From NCBI GenBank assembly GCA_024275515.1, contig JAJRYZ010000291.1, forward strand, positions 1 through 37,980: a DNA stretch of 37,980 nucleotides, in the 5' to 3' direction. This stretch comes from Spirochaetota bacterium. Lineage in GTDB: Bacteria; Spirochaetota; Spirochaetia; ARS1246. The first letter of the stretch is position 1. Every line of letters starts with the position of its first letter. The notes below the pieces were generated by a model. It searched no databases and was not told the DNA's origin. It saw only the letters and a list, made by a program, of their open reading frames with translations. Below, piece after piece: positions 1 to 7,665 of this stretch. The position numbers were made by a program, and so were the translations under genes.

Positions 1-1014
1 ATGTTCGGTGGCAAGCATGACGCCGTAGATTTCGCGGGTCTTGAAAAGATGACGAAGATAGGCGCGCGAATGATGCGTACACGCGGTGCACCCGCATCGC
101 TCGTCGACGGGTTCGAACGTATCGGAGTTACGGACCTTTTTGATATTGAGCGGGCCGGCCCGTGTAAAAAGAAGTCCGTTGCGCGCGGTTCGCGTGGGGA
201 ACACGCAGTCGAACATATCGATGCCGCACTCGACGGCGGTCAGAATATAGTCGGGCGTGCCCACGCCCATGAGGTACCTCGGCCGGTCGGCGGGAAGAAG
301 CGCCGAGGTGAAGTCGAGAAACTCGACAAACAGCTCGTAGTTCTCGCCGACCGAAAGGCCGCCGATCGCGTACCCCGGCAGATCGTGCACGACCGTCGCC
401 TCGACGCTGCGCTCGCGCAGATCCCGATAGAAATTCCCCTGGACGATCCCGAACAAGGCGCCGGGCCTGTTTCGCTCGATCTCGCCGTAACGGCGCACAC
501 TGCGATCGAGCCACTCCGCGGTCGCGGTCACCGCCGTCTCCGCCTCCTCGCGCCCGATTCCGGGCGCGGTGCAGACGTCGAGCGGCATCGCGATGTCGCT
601 GCCGAAAACGGCTTGCGCGTCAATGACCAGTTCGGGAGTAAACAGGTGGCTTGAACCGTCGACGTGCGACCGGAACCGCACCCCTTCGGCGTCGACTCGG
701 CGAAGCGACGAGAGAGAGAAGACCTGATACCCTCCCGAATCGGTAAGGATATTGCGTTCCCACCCGGTAAACGCGTGCAAACCTCCGGCGCCGCGGATTA
801 TGTCCAACCCGGGCCGTAAATACAAGTGGTAGGTGTTCGCGAGTATCAGACCGACGCCCATCCCGCGCAACGATTGATGCGACGCGGCCTTTACCGCGCC
901 GTTCGTTCCGACGGGCATGAAGACCGGCGTCTTCACCGGCCCGTGTGGAAGCCTGATTCGACCGGTCCGCGCCCGGGAGTCCGCATCGCACGATTCGACC
1001 TGGAACAGATGCAC
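1..1014 (-). CDS. tgt: Queuine tRNA-ribosyltransferase, C-terminus cut by window edge
   Basis: Exchanges the wobble guanine of GU(N)-anticodon tRNAs for a queuosine precursor base. The frame is open from a GTG at 1014 to the left edge, giving 338 residues without a stop; bacterial Tgt is usually about 370-380, so roughly 35 residues lie outside the window. Visible family marks are TDSGGYQVFS around residue 97 (the substrate-binding aspartate), DMFDCVFPTR around residue 270 (the nucleophilic aspartate), and a zinc site CGCTAC followed by a downstream histidine in YLRHLF. The GTG lies 3 bases after the lptG stop codon and in the same frame, so the start cannot be further upstream; no clear ribosome-binding site is visible and translation probably couples to lptG. 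queA, the later queuosine enzyme, is also in this window (24784-25848). Confidence 0.93.
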   Translation of the reverse strand, partial: MHLFQVESCDADSRARTGRIRLPHGPVKTPVFMPVGTNGAVKAASHQSLRGMGVGLILANTYHLYLRPGLDIIRGAGGLHAFTGWERNILTDSGGYQVFSLSSLRRVDAEGVRFRSHVDGSSHLFTPELVIDAQAVFGSDIAMPLDVCTAPGIGREEAETAVTATAEWLDRSVRRYGEIERNRPGALFGIVQGNFYRDLRERSVEATVVHDLPGYAIGGLSVGENYELFVEFLDFTSALLPADRPRYLMGVGTPDYILTAVECGIDMFDCVFPTRTARNGLLFTRAGPLNIKKVRNSDTFEPVDERCGCTACTHHSRAYLRHLFKTREIYGVMLATEH

Positions 1015-1017
1015 GCG

Positions 1018-2094
1018 CTACGTCCGTGCGGATTTGAACAACCACAACGCGGCGCCTAGAAAAACGACGACCGCCGCCCAGGCGCCCATGATCGGGGTGA
1101 AAAGGCCGAATTTGGCCAGAATACCGGCTACCATCTGTCCGACATAGTAGAGCACCGAGATAATCAGACTCAAGAGAAGACTCATCAATAAGATGTTCTT
1201 TTTGAACCGTCCGCCGATCGCCGCCGAAATCAGCGCAACGATAAGCGGCGTCAAAGCAAAGGAGTATCGTTTATAAAAGTCGGTCAACTGTTCGCGGTAC
1301 GGAAGCCCCGCCCGCCTCAGGCTCTCGATCCAGTTCCACGCTTCTTCCACGTGCATCTCGTCGATCGAATACACTACTCGCCTGAAGGTCTCGGGCGGTT
1401 CGTCAATCGCCGGATCGGTAAGTCGTTCGGAATACCGCTCCTCGAAAACGCCCGCCTTGTTCCACGAAAAGTCGCGCGCCCGCTGCAGTTCCCAGCGCCC
1501 CTCCTTCCATACCGCCTGCTCGGCGTCGATGCGCCTCGTTACCCGCCCGTCCGCGTCGCGTTCGATAAGGATGAGCCTTCTGAGCGTCTTCGCGGAGTCG
1601 TTGTAGTAGTCGGCATGGTAGATCAGCCCCTTCTCGGCGTTGATCACCGTCACGTTGGTGTTACTCAGGCTCTTGCGCTGCCGAAGCAGATCCTCCGCCA
1701 TCGCGTTCTTGATCCGATACGTGTCGATCACCACGAGTTCCTCGAAATAGAACGCGCCCACGCTCGCCGCCGCTCCGAAGAGGATCAATGGCAGCACGAG
1801 ACGGTAGAGCGAAATCCCCGAACCGAAAACCGAAATGAGCTCGTTGTTGGCGTAAAGAGTTCCCAGCGCGAAAGCGACGGCGAACAAAAGAGACGGCGAG
1901 AGCGCGTACGATACGCATTTCGGCAAATAGTACAACTGAACCAGCGCTACCTGAGCAAGCGGGACGCCCAGCGTAACGTAGCGCCAGATGTAGGTAAACA
2001 CGTCGACGATCTGAAGGATCAGAATGAAAAAAAGCAGAGCGACGACGAACATAGGGATAAAGATCCTGCCGACCATCCGATAGATCGTCGTCAT
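1018..2094 (-). CDS. lptG: LptG-like permease subunit of the lipopolysaccharide-type exporter (YjgP/YjgQ family)
   Basis: Inner-membrane subunit that, with LptF and the LptB ATPase, extracts lipopolysaccharide-like glycolipid and passes it to the periplasmic bridge. The protein has 358 residues from the ATG at 2094. It shows the YjgP/YjgQ layout: hydrophobic segments near the N-terminus, a central periplasmic domain of about 150 residues (including VINAEKGLIYHADYYND), and three closing transmembrane segments. The open frame extends to 2325, but the ATG at 2094 overlaps the lptF stop as ATGA and begins directly with the membrane segment MTTIYRMVGRIFIPMFVVAL, so it is the better start. Assignment as LptG rather than LptF rests on order and similarity of style; the two are paralogues. 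Confidence 0.85.
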   Translation of the reverse strand: MTTIYRMVGRIFIPMFVVALLFFILILQIVDVFTYIWRYVTLGVPLAQVALVQLYYLPKCVSYALSPSLLFAVAFALGTLYANNELISVFGSGISLYRLVLPLILFGAAASVGAFYFEELVVIDTYRIKNAMAEDLLRQRKSLSNTNVTVINAEKGLIYHADYYNDSAKTLRRLILIERDADGRVTRRIDAEQAVWKEGRWELQRARDFSWNKAGVFEERYSERLTDPAIDEPPETFRRVVYSIDEMHVEEAWNWIESLRRAGLPYREQLTDFYKRYSFALTPLIVALISAAIGGRFKKNILLMSLLLSLIISVLYYVGQMVAGILAKFGLFTPIMGAWAAVVVFLGAALWLFKSART

Positions 2095-3374
2095 CGACGC
2101 ACCCTTGCCAGAAAAAAGACGATCCCCAGACCGAAAATGAGAAAGTTCGGTAACCACATCGAAAGAAACGGTGAAAAGCTCAGTCGAATACCGAAGGTTT
2201 GACCGGCGAACAACAATCCCCAGTAGACGATCGTCACAAAAAGTCCGATGCCGAATCCCACTGCGCGACCGCTTCGACGCGTAAAAAGCCCCACAGGAAA
2301 AGCGAAAAAGACGAAAACAACGCATCCGACCGGCAAGGAGAACTTCTTGTAAAACTCAAGCTGATACGTTCGAATAGACAGATCACGTATCTCGCGCGCC
2401 GCGATTTTTTCGATCTCGGAGTAGACGAGCTCCGCGTTCTTCTCGGAGGTCGACTTGATCGCCCCGCTCGGTCTCATGGCCGCGGCCGCCTCCCGCACCG
2501 CAAGCGCGAGCTCGTAGCGCTTGATCGCGATCGAACGGTTGCGCTCTCCGATTTTTCGCGCTTCGACGATTCGCTTTTCCTCGATCGCCCGATACACGTC
2601 GACCGAGCTCATCTCGCGCGGTCCCGGCTCCGCAATGGAAATCGAAATGTCCGACAGCAGGATGTTGTACGTCATGCTCTTCGAACTGAAATACTCATAG
2701 TCGCCCCGTCGCTTCGCCTCGGGCGTGTGGCTGAAGACTCCGTCAAGCTCCAAGGATATCACTCCCGCCTGAGCGCTGTTTTCGACCAGCGTCGCGCTTC
2801 GCGCCGAGATCATTCGATCGTTCTTTTCATCGGTCGTATCGAGAATAATCACGTCGGAAATGAGCCGCTCGGAAACCTCTCCCGTGATGATGACGGTATT
2901 CTGGTATCGTTTGACCGAGTACGATTCAAGCTCGAGCTCCGGATTGGAGAGAAACACTCGTCGGTAGAGCTTGCCGAAGTTGATATTTCCGACGGGGATG
3001 AAGTAGTCGTTCATGATGAACGAAGTGACCGAAAAAAAGATCCCGAGCAGCAGAAAAGGCACGAAAAGGACCCGCCGAGGTATGCCCGACGCCTGAAAAG
3101 CGATGAGCTCGTTGTCGGACGAAAACCGACCTACGGTCATCAGCGCGCCGACGAGCGACGCGAAAGGGAACGAAATCGACACCACCGAAGGCAAAGTGTA
3201 AATGACCAGCCGGACGACCTCGACGAGCGGAACCTGCTTCGCGAGAATGTCTTCGGCGAGAAGCAACATGTTGTTGATGAAAAAAATGAAAAAGAAAAAA
3301 AGAAACGAAACGAAAAAAGACAGCAAAAAATCACGGGCAACATACAGCTGGAGGGTCAGGTGGTGCCTGCGCAT
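2091..3374 (-). CDS. lptF: LptF-like permease subunit of the lipopolysaccharide-type exporter (YjgP/YjgQ family)
   Basis: Paralogue and partner of the downstream lptG; 427 residues. The N-terminus has a very hydrophobic phenylalanine-rich helix (about residues 15-40), then two more helices up to about residue 125, a large periplasmic beta-type domain (about 130-340), and three C-terminal helices. The central domain contains a charged helical insert (about 255-330, with IEEKRIVEARKIGERNRS) that makes it longer than typical LptF at about 365 residues. It starts 3 bases after the dut stop and ends with an ATGA overlap into lptG, so dut, lptF, lptG and tgt look co-transcribed. The LptB, LptC, LptA and LptD partners are not in the window. 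Confidence 0.85.
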   Translation of the reverse strand: MRRHHLTLQLYVARDFLLSFFVSFLFFFFIFFINNMLLLAEDILAKQVPLVEVVRLVIYTLPSVVSISFPFASLVGALMTVGRFSSDNELIAFQASGIPRRVLFVPFLLLGIFFSVTSFIMNDYFIPVGNINFGKLYRRVFLSNPELELESYSVKRYQNTVIITGEVSERLISDVIILDTTDEKNDRMISARSATLVENSAQAGVISLELDGVFSHTPEAKRRGDYEYFSSKSMTYNILLSDISISIAEPGPREMSSVDVYRAIEEKRIVEARKIGERNRSIAIKRYELALAVREAAAAMRPSGAIKSTSEKNAELVYSEIEKIAAREIRDLSIRTYQLEFYKKFSLPVGCVVFVFFAFPVGLFTRRSGRAVGFGIGLFVTIVYWGLLFAGQTFGIRLSFSPFLSMWLPNFLIFGLGIVFFLARVRR

Positions 3375-3377
3375 TCC

Positions 3378-3854
3378 TCATCCGCTAATGCCGGTGGATC
3401 CGAAACCGCCCTCGCCGCGATCGCTCGCGGAGAGCTCCGCCGCCCGGACAAAACGGGCCCGGGCAACCGGCGCGAGGACAAGCTGAGCCACGCGGTCTCC
3501 GTCGCTTATCTCGAACGGCTCGCCCCCCAAATTCGCGAGGATGATCTTCACGTCTCCGCGATAGTCGCTGTCGATCGTACCGGGTGAATTGAGAACGGTC
3601 ACCCCATGCCGAGCCGCGAGACCCGAGCGCGGTCGCACCTGCGCCTCCCATCCCGGCGGCACCTCGATCCGTAGTCCCGTCGAGATAAGCGCCCGCTCCC
3701 CCGGCTTCACAATCACGGGACGATCAAGCCTGGCGCGAAGATCGGCGCCCGCGCTTCCGGCCGACGAATACTCCGGCGCGGATGCGCCGCCGGAAGCGGC
3801 AAAACGGACCGTCGGCGCGCCGGGCTCGGTGCGGCTATCTTCGGCGCCGATCAC
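3378..3854 (-). CDS. dut: dUTP diphosphatase
   Basis: Hydrolyses dUTP to dUMP and pyrophosphate, keeping uracil out of DNA and supplying the dTMP precursor. All five trimeric dUTPase motifs are present in order in 158 residues: AGSAGADLRA (motif 1), PRSGLAARHG (motif 2), GTIDSDYRGDVKI (motif 3, with the catalytic aspartate region), RVAQLVL (motif 4) and RGEGGFGSTG (motif 5, the C-terminal lid). The start is a GTG at 3854, preceded by CGGAG and lying 20 bases inside the end of pnp. About 20 N-terminal residues before motif 1 are extra and low in complexity. tmk, at the other end of the window, uses the dTMP that this pathway feeds. Confidence 0.95.
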   Translation of the reverse strand: MIGAEDSRTEPGAPTVRFAASGGASAPEYSSAGSAGADLRARLDRPVIVKPGERALISTGLRIEVPPGWEAQVRPRSGLAARHGVTVLNSPGTIDSDYRGDVKIILANLGGEPFEISDGDRVAQLVLAPVARARFVRAAELSASDRGEGGFGSTGISG

Positions 3855-6006
3855 GTCGCTCCGGGCCGTCCGGACGAGGAGGTCGGGACTCCGGTCGTCG
3901 CCGCGATTCCCCGTCGGGGTCGATCGCGTCGATATAGCTCAAATTGAGCCGCCCCATCCGATCGACTTCGATGATCTTGACCGGGATCTCCTGGCCTTCG
4001 GAGAGGACGTCGGTCACTTTTTCGACCCGATTCCGGGCCAGACGGGAAATATGGACCAGTCCCTCTTTCCCCGGCAGAATCTCAACGAAGGCGCCGAAAT
4101 CCATAATGCGCTTTACGGTCCCCTCATAGATTCTGCCGACCTCGGGTTCTTCGACGAGGCCCTTGATCATCGCGATCGCCGCTTCGGCCGACGAGGTGTC
4201 CTTGCCGTAAACGAGGACACGGCCGTCGTCGTCGATATTGATGGTTGCGCCCGATTTTTCCGAGATTCCTTTGATCGTCTTTCCCCCGGGGCCGATAATC
4301 AGCCCGATCTTGTCTTCGTCGACCGACATCGTGGTTATTTTCGGCGCGAAGCGCGAGATCTCCTCGGCGGGAGTGCTCATCGTCCGCCCCATGATTTCGA
4401 GGATATGCAATCGACCGCGTTTCGCCTGATCGAGAGCGCGACTCATGATCTCGCGGCTGACGCCCGACACTTTGATATCCATCTGAAACGCGGTGATTCC
4501 GTCGGCGGTTCCGGCCACTTTGAAGTCCATATCGCCGAGATGGTCCTCTTCGCCGAGGATGTCGCTGAGCACGGCGAAAGAATCGCCCTCGCTGATCAGC
4601 CCCATCGCGATACCGGCCACGGGCTTCTTGATCGGAACACCGGCGTTAAAGAGCGAAAGAGAACTCCCGCAGACCGTCGCCATCGACGAGGATCCGTTCG
4701 ATTCGAGGACTTCCGAAACGACCCGCAGCGTGTACGGGAATCGGTCGGAGTCGGGAAGCACCGCTTCGATCGCACGCTGGGCGAGATGGCCGTGGCCGAT
4801 TTCCCGTCGGCCCGTGGAGAGCCTTCCCGTCTCCCCCACCGAAAACGGCGGGAAATTGTAGTGGAGCATGAAGCTCTCGTAGCGCTTTTCTCCCTCTATA
4901 TCGTCGATGAGTTTTTCATCGGATACCGTACCGAGTGTCGAAACGGCGAGCGCCTGAGTCTCGCCCCGAGTGAAGAGCGCCGAACCGTGCGCGCGCGGAA
5001 GCACATCGATTTCGCACGTGATCGGTCGGATCTCATCGACTTTTCGCCCGTCGGTGCGAATCCCGCGCTCGAGTATCGATTTGCGAACGATCGTGTATTC
5101 CATCTCTTCGAACAGCGCAGAGAGGCTCTTGGCGTCCTGCTCGTCAATCCGGTCGGCGTATGTCTCACGAATTTCTTCTATTACCGCTTCGATTGCCGCG
5201 GAACGGTTGTGTTTTCCTTTTACGAAGCACGCTTCTTCGATCTTCGAATACGCGACGTTCCAGATTTCCTCCTTCAAGGGGAAACCGTTCTTCGCCTCGG
5301 GAATGGGGAGCTTCTCCTTGCCCGCAACGTTGCGAAGCTCGATAATCGCGCGACAGATCTCTCGGATCGTCTTTTCGGCCGCGTCGATCGCCCCGAGCAG
5401 CGTCTCTTCGGACACTTCGCGGGCGCCTCCTTCGACCATCGTGATTCCGTCTACCGTCCCCGATACAATGATGTCCAGATCCGAGGCCGCCATCTGATCG
5501 AAAGTCGGGTTGACAACGTACGCGCCGTCGAGGTGGCAGACCCGCACGCTTCCGGTCGGACCTTCGAACGGAATATCGGAAATGGTAACGGCCGCGGAGG
5601 CGGCCACCATCGCGACGACGTCGGGAGGGTTGATCATATCGGCCGACACCGTGGTCGGGATGACCTGGATGTCGCGCTTGAACTCTTTGGAGAATAGCGG
5701 CCTCATCGGACGGTCGATCAATCGTGAGACCAGGATCTCCGAGTCCTTGGGCCTTCCCTCGCGTCGCAGAAAACCGCCCGGGATTTTTCCGGCGGCATAG
5801 AATTTTTCGTTGTATTCGACCTGAAGAGGTACATAATCGAGATCTTCGTTGGCGCTGTCCGAGCAGCACACCGTTGCCAGGACGGCCGTATCCCCGTAAC
5901 GGGCGTAGACCGCCCCGTTGGCCTGCTTTGCCATCCGCCCGGTTTCGATCACGATCTCCTTATCGCCGATCGGTATCGAAACCTGCTGTATTGTATTGTC
6001 TGTCAT
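3835..6006 (-). CDS. pnp: Polyribonucleotide nucleotidyltransferase (PNPase)
   Basis: 3'-to-5' phosphorolytic exoribonuclease that degrades mRNA and acts as the trimeric degradosome core. The 723 residues show the full domain order: a first RNase PH domain (about 10-145), an alpha-helical linker domain, a second RNase PH domain (about 310-545, with FPPFSVGETGRLSTGRREIG), a KH domain around 555-610 with the GPGG loop in KIGLIIGPGGKTIKG, and an S1 domain around 620-690 (DFGAFVEILPGKEGLVHISR). The tail is an arginine/proline-rich basic stretch. The ATG at 6006 has AGGAA about 10 bases upstream. It sits 25 bases after rpsO, the classic rpsO-pnp pairing. The 20-base overlap with dut suggests coupling. 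Confidence 0.97.
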   Translation of the reverse strand: MTDNTIQQVSIPIGDKEIVIETGRMAKQANGAVYARYGDTAVLATVCCSDSANEDLDYVPLQVEYNEKFYAAGKIPGGFLRREGRPKDSEILVSRLIDRPMRPLFSKEFKRDIQVIPTTVSADMINPPDVVAMVAASAAVTISDIPFEGPTGSVRVCHLDGAYVVNPTFDQMAASDLDIIVSGTVDGITMVEGGAREVSEETLLGAIDAAEKTIREICRAIIELRNVAGKEKLPIPEAKNGFPLKEEIWNVAYSKIEEACFVKGKHNRSAAIEAVIEEIRETYADRIDEQDAKSLSALFEEMEYTIVRKSILERGIRTDGRKVDEIRPITCEIDVLPRAHGSALFTRGETQALAVSTLGTVSDEKLIDDIEGEKRYESFMLHYNFPPFSVGETGRLSTGRREIGHGHLAQRAIEAVLPDSDRFPYTLRVVSEVLESNGSSSMATVCGSSLSLFNAGVPIKKPVAGIAMGLISEGDSFAVLSDILGEEDHLGDMDFKVAGTADGITAFQMDIKVSGVSREIMSRALDQAKRGRLHILEIMGRTMSTPAEEISRFAPKITTMSVDEDKIGLIIGPGGKTIKGISEKSGATINIDDDGRVLVYGKDTSSAEAAIAMIKGLVEEPEVGRIYEGTVKRIMDFGAFVEILPGKEGLVHISRLARNRVEKVTDVLSEGQEIPVKIIEVDRMGRLNLSYIDAIDPDGESRRRPESRPPRPDGPERRDRRRR

Positions 6007-6031
6007 GTTATGAGTGTTCCTAAGGATTGAG

Positions 6032-6301
6032 TTATTTGCGTAGGTTGAGTCGTTCCAAGAGTTGCCGGTACCTATTCACGTCGTTCTTCTGAAGATAGCG
6101 CAGCAGTCTCCTTCGCTTTCCGACAAGTTTAAGCAGCCCCCTGCGCGAGTTGTGATCCTGCGTGTGCGTCTTGAAGTGACCGGTCAAGTCTTGAATTCGT
6201 TTGGTGAGCAGCGCGATCTGTACCTCGGTCGTGCCGGTGTCGTTCGCGTCGGCGCCGAACTCGGCGATGATCGTCTGCTTCTCCTCTTTTGTAATAGCCA
6301 T
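6032..6301 (-). CDS. rpsO: Ribosomal protein uS15
   Basis: Primary 16S rRNA-binding protein of the small subunit platform. The 89-residue form starting MAITKEEKQ carries the S15 signature region ([20 protein letters not shown] and [12 protein letters not shown]). An open frame runs seven codons further upstream, but the ATG at 6301 has AGGAG (6312-6316) 10 bases before it and matches the family start. It has a candidate promoter of its own about 70 bases upstream, and pnp follows directly. Ribosomal protein S15 controls its own leader in several bacteria; a leader of about 65 bases is available here, but I cannot show a binding structure. Confidence 0.96.
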   Translation of the reverse strand: MAITKEEKQTIIAEFGADANDTGTTEVQIALLTKRIQDLTGHFKTHTQDHNSRRGLLKLVGKRRRLLRYLQKNDVNRYRQLLERLNLRK

Positions 6302-6372
6302 TGTATGATTACTCCTGTGCATCGGTTGTATTTCGAATCTCGTCGGCGGCCGGATGTTTGCGGCTACCCGTA

Positions 6373-6400
6373 AGTGTACCTAACACGTGCGAAAAGTCAA
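6373..6400 (-). promoter_or_regulatory. Candidate promoter for rpsO-pnp
   Basis: Read on the minus strand: TTGACT (6395-6400), 16-base spacer, TACACT (6373-6378). It lies just downstream of the truB stop and leaves a leader of about 65 bases before the rpsO ATG. It matches a housekeeping sigma factor consensus at most positions; this is a pattern match only. Confidence 0.5.
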
Positions 6401-6409
6401 TCGCTCCTT

Positions 6410-7324
6410 TTAGTCTTGCGGCACCACGAACCGATACGAGACCCGATCGCCTTCGAGTTCGACGACCGCGACCAATCGCCCCTCCCGGTCGATAATCGCG
6501 TGCGGACCGTCGACCGCGAGCGGAGGCCGGAAGCAATCGGCGGAGATGCGGGCGCCGCGTGCGATCCGTGCAACCGTCGATTCGTCGGCGCGCACGGTAC
6601 CGATCCCGCCGATTCGCTCGAGCGCCGCGATCGGCTCGATCGTCACCCATTCGCCTTCCGGCCCGATCTCATCCAATTTGAATGGCCCGATCGCGCTTCG
6701 CACGAGCCGTGCCGTATACGCCACCGTACCCGAGCGCGCGGCGATGTCGCGCACGAGCGATCGAACATAGGTTCCCTTCGAACACCACACATCGATCTCG
6801 GCGACCGGCGGACGAAAACTGCGGAGGGAAAGCCCGTGTATGGTCACGATGCGCGGGGCCGGCACAACGGGGTGTCCTTCGCGAGCGGCCTTGTACGCGC
6901 GTCGTCCGCCGACCTTCACGGCCGAATACGAAGGCGGAACCTGTTCGATCTCGCCGACAAAGGCGCCGACCGCGCGCTTTACGGCATCCCCGTCGGGTAT
7001 CGGTCCGGTTGCCACCGTAATCCCTTCCGGATCGAGCGTGTCGGTTTCGACGCCGAAACGAAGCTCGGCCGTATACCGTTTGTCCAAACCCGAAAAGAAC
7101 TTCGCGAGCTTCGTCGCGTAACCGACCAGACCTATAAGCAACCCCGAGGCGAAAGGGTCCAGCGTCCCCGCGTGACCGATTTTTTTTGTGCCGAATAACC
7201 GTTTGAGCGGCGACAGCGCAGAAAAAGACGATACCCCGGGGGGTTTGTGCAGCAGCACGACCGCGCCGCCGGCCGGGCGCCCGCTTCCTCCGATCGTCGC
7301 CGCCCTCTTATCCGGACAGCTCAT
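6410..7324 (-). CDS. truB: tRNA pseudouridine(55) synthase
   Basis: Converts U55 of the tRNA T-loop to pseudouridine. The 304 residues have the TruB core: VVLLHKPPGVSS near residue 22, the catalytic aspartate in GHAGTLDPFASGLL (around residue 55), the family box QVPPSYSAVKVGGRRAYKAAR, and GTYVRSLVRD further on. A C-terminal domain resembling the TruB PUA-like tail follows. The ATG at 7324 lies inside the last codons of rbfA, giving a 17-base overlap. T. pallidum, as I recall, has ribF between truB and rpsO; here rpsO follows directly. Confidence 0.96.
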   Translation of the reverse strand: MSCPDKRAATIGGSGRPAGGAVVLLHKPPGVSSFSALSPLKRLFGTKKIGHAGTLDPFASGLLIGLVGYATKLAKFFSGLDKRYTAELRFGVETDTLDPEGITVATGPIPDGDAVKRAVGAFVGEIEQVPPSYSAVKVGGRRAYKAAREGHPVVPAPRIVTIHGLSLRSFRPPVAEIDVWCSKGTYVRSLVRDIAARSGTVAYTARLVRSAIGPFKLDEIGPEGEWVTIEPIAALERIGGIGTVRADESTVARIARGARISADCFRPPLAVDGPHAIIDREGRLVAVVELEGDRVSYRFVVPQD

Positions 7325-7655
7325 CGAGCTTCTTGCTCATCGCATAGCCGCGCGCGATGGCGGTATCGCTCTTGAAACGAAGTATCGGCGTGGTGCGCAG
7401 TCGAACGGCCCCGCTCAACTTATGCTGAATAAACCCCGCGGCGTGATTCAGCGCTTCGACCGCCCTGTCGAGTTTCTTGGCGCTCTCGAAACTCGACACG
7501 TACACGTCGGCGTAGGCCAAATCTTTCGACATCCTGATCTCGGTTATCGAAATCATCGACCCGACCCGAGGATCTTTTATCACTCCACGCAGAATCATCA
7601 AGCTGATCTGCTCGCGCAGAAGATTCTGTACGCGTTTCAGTCTGTATTCGGACAC
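7308..7655 (-). CDS. rbfA: 30S ribosome-binding factor A
   Basis: Late-stage 30S maturation factor that binds near helix 1 of 16S rRNA and helps processing of the 17S precursor, notably in the cold. The 115-residue product begins MSEYRLKRVQNLLREQIS and has the KH-type RbfA pattern (SITEIRMSKDLAYADVYVS, then IQHKLSGAVRLRTTPILRF). The start is a GTG at 7655, 10 bases after the infB stop. It overlaps truB at its end. Its position between infB and truB is the usual one. Confidence 0.95.
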   Translation of the reverse strand: MSEYRLKRVQNLLREQISLMILRGVIKDPRVGSMISITEIRMSKDLAYADVYVSSFESAKKLDRAVEALNHAAGFIQHKLSGAVRLRTTPILRFKSDTAIARGYAMSKKLDELSG

Positions 7656-7665
7656 GCCGTTACGC

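Noticed and set aside
620-1045. Separate small minus-strand genes at the left edge
   Set aside because: They are other frames of tgt, whose true frame is uninterrupted from 1014 to the edge.
3589-5697. Long open frame of 702 codons on the plus strand over pnp
   Set aside because: Exact antisense of pnp, rich in R, D and H as expected from GC-rich shadow frames; no motif. The same holds for other long plus-strand frames over infB, mutS, bamA and tamB.
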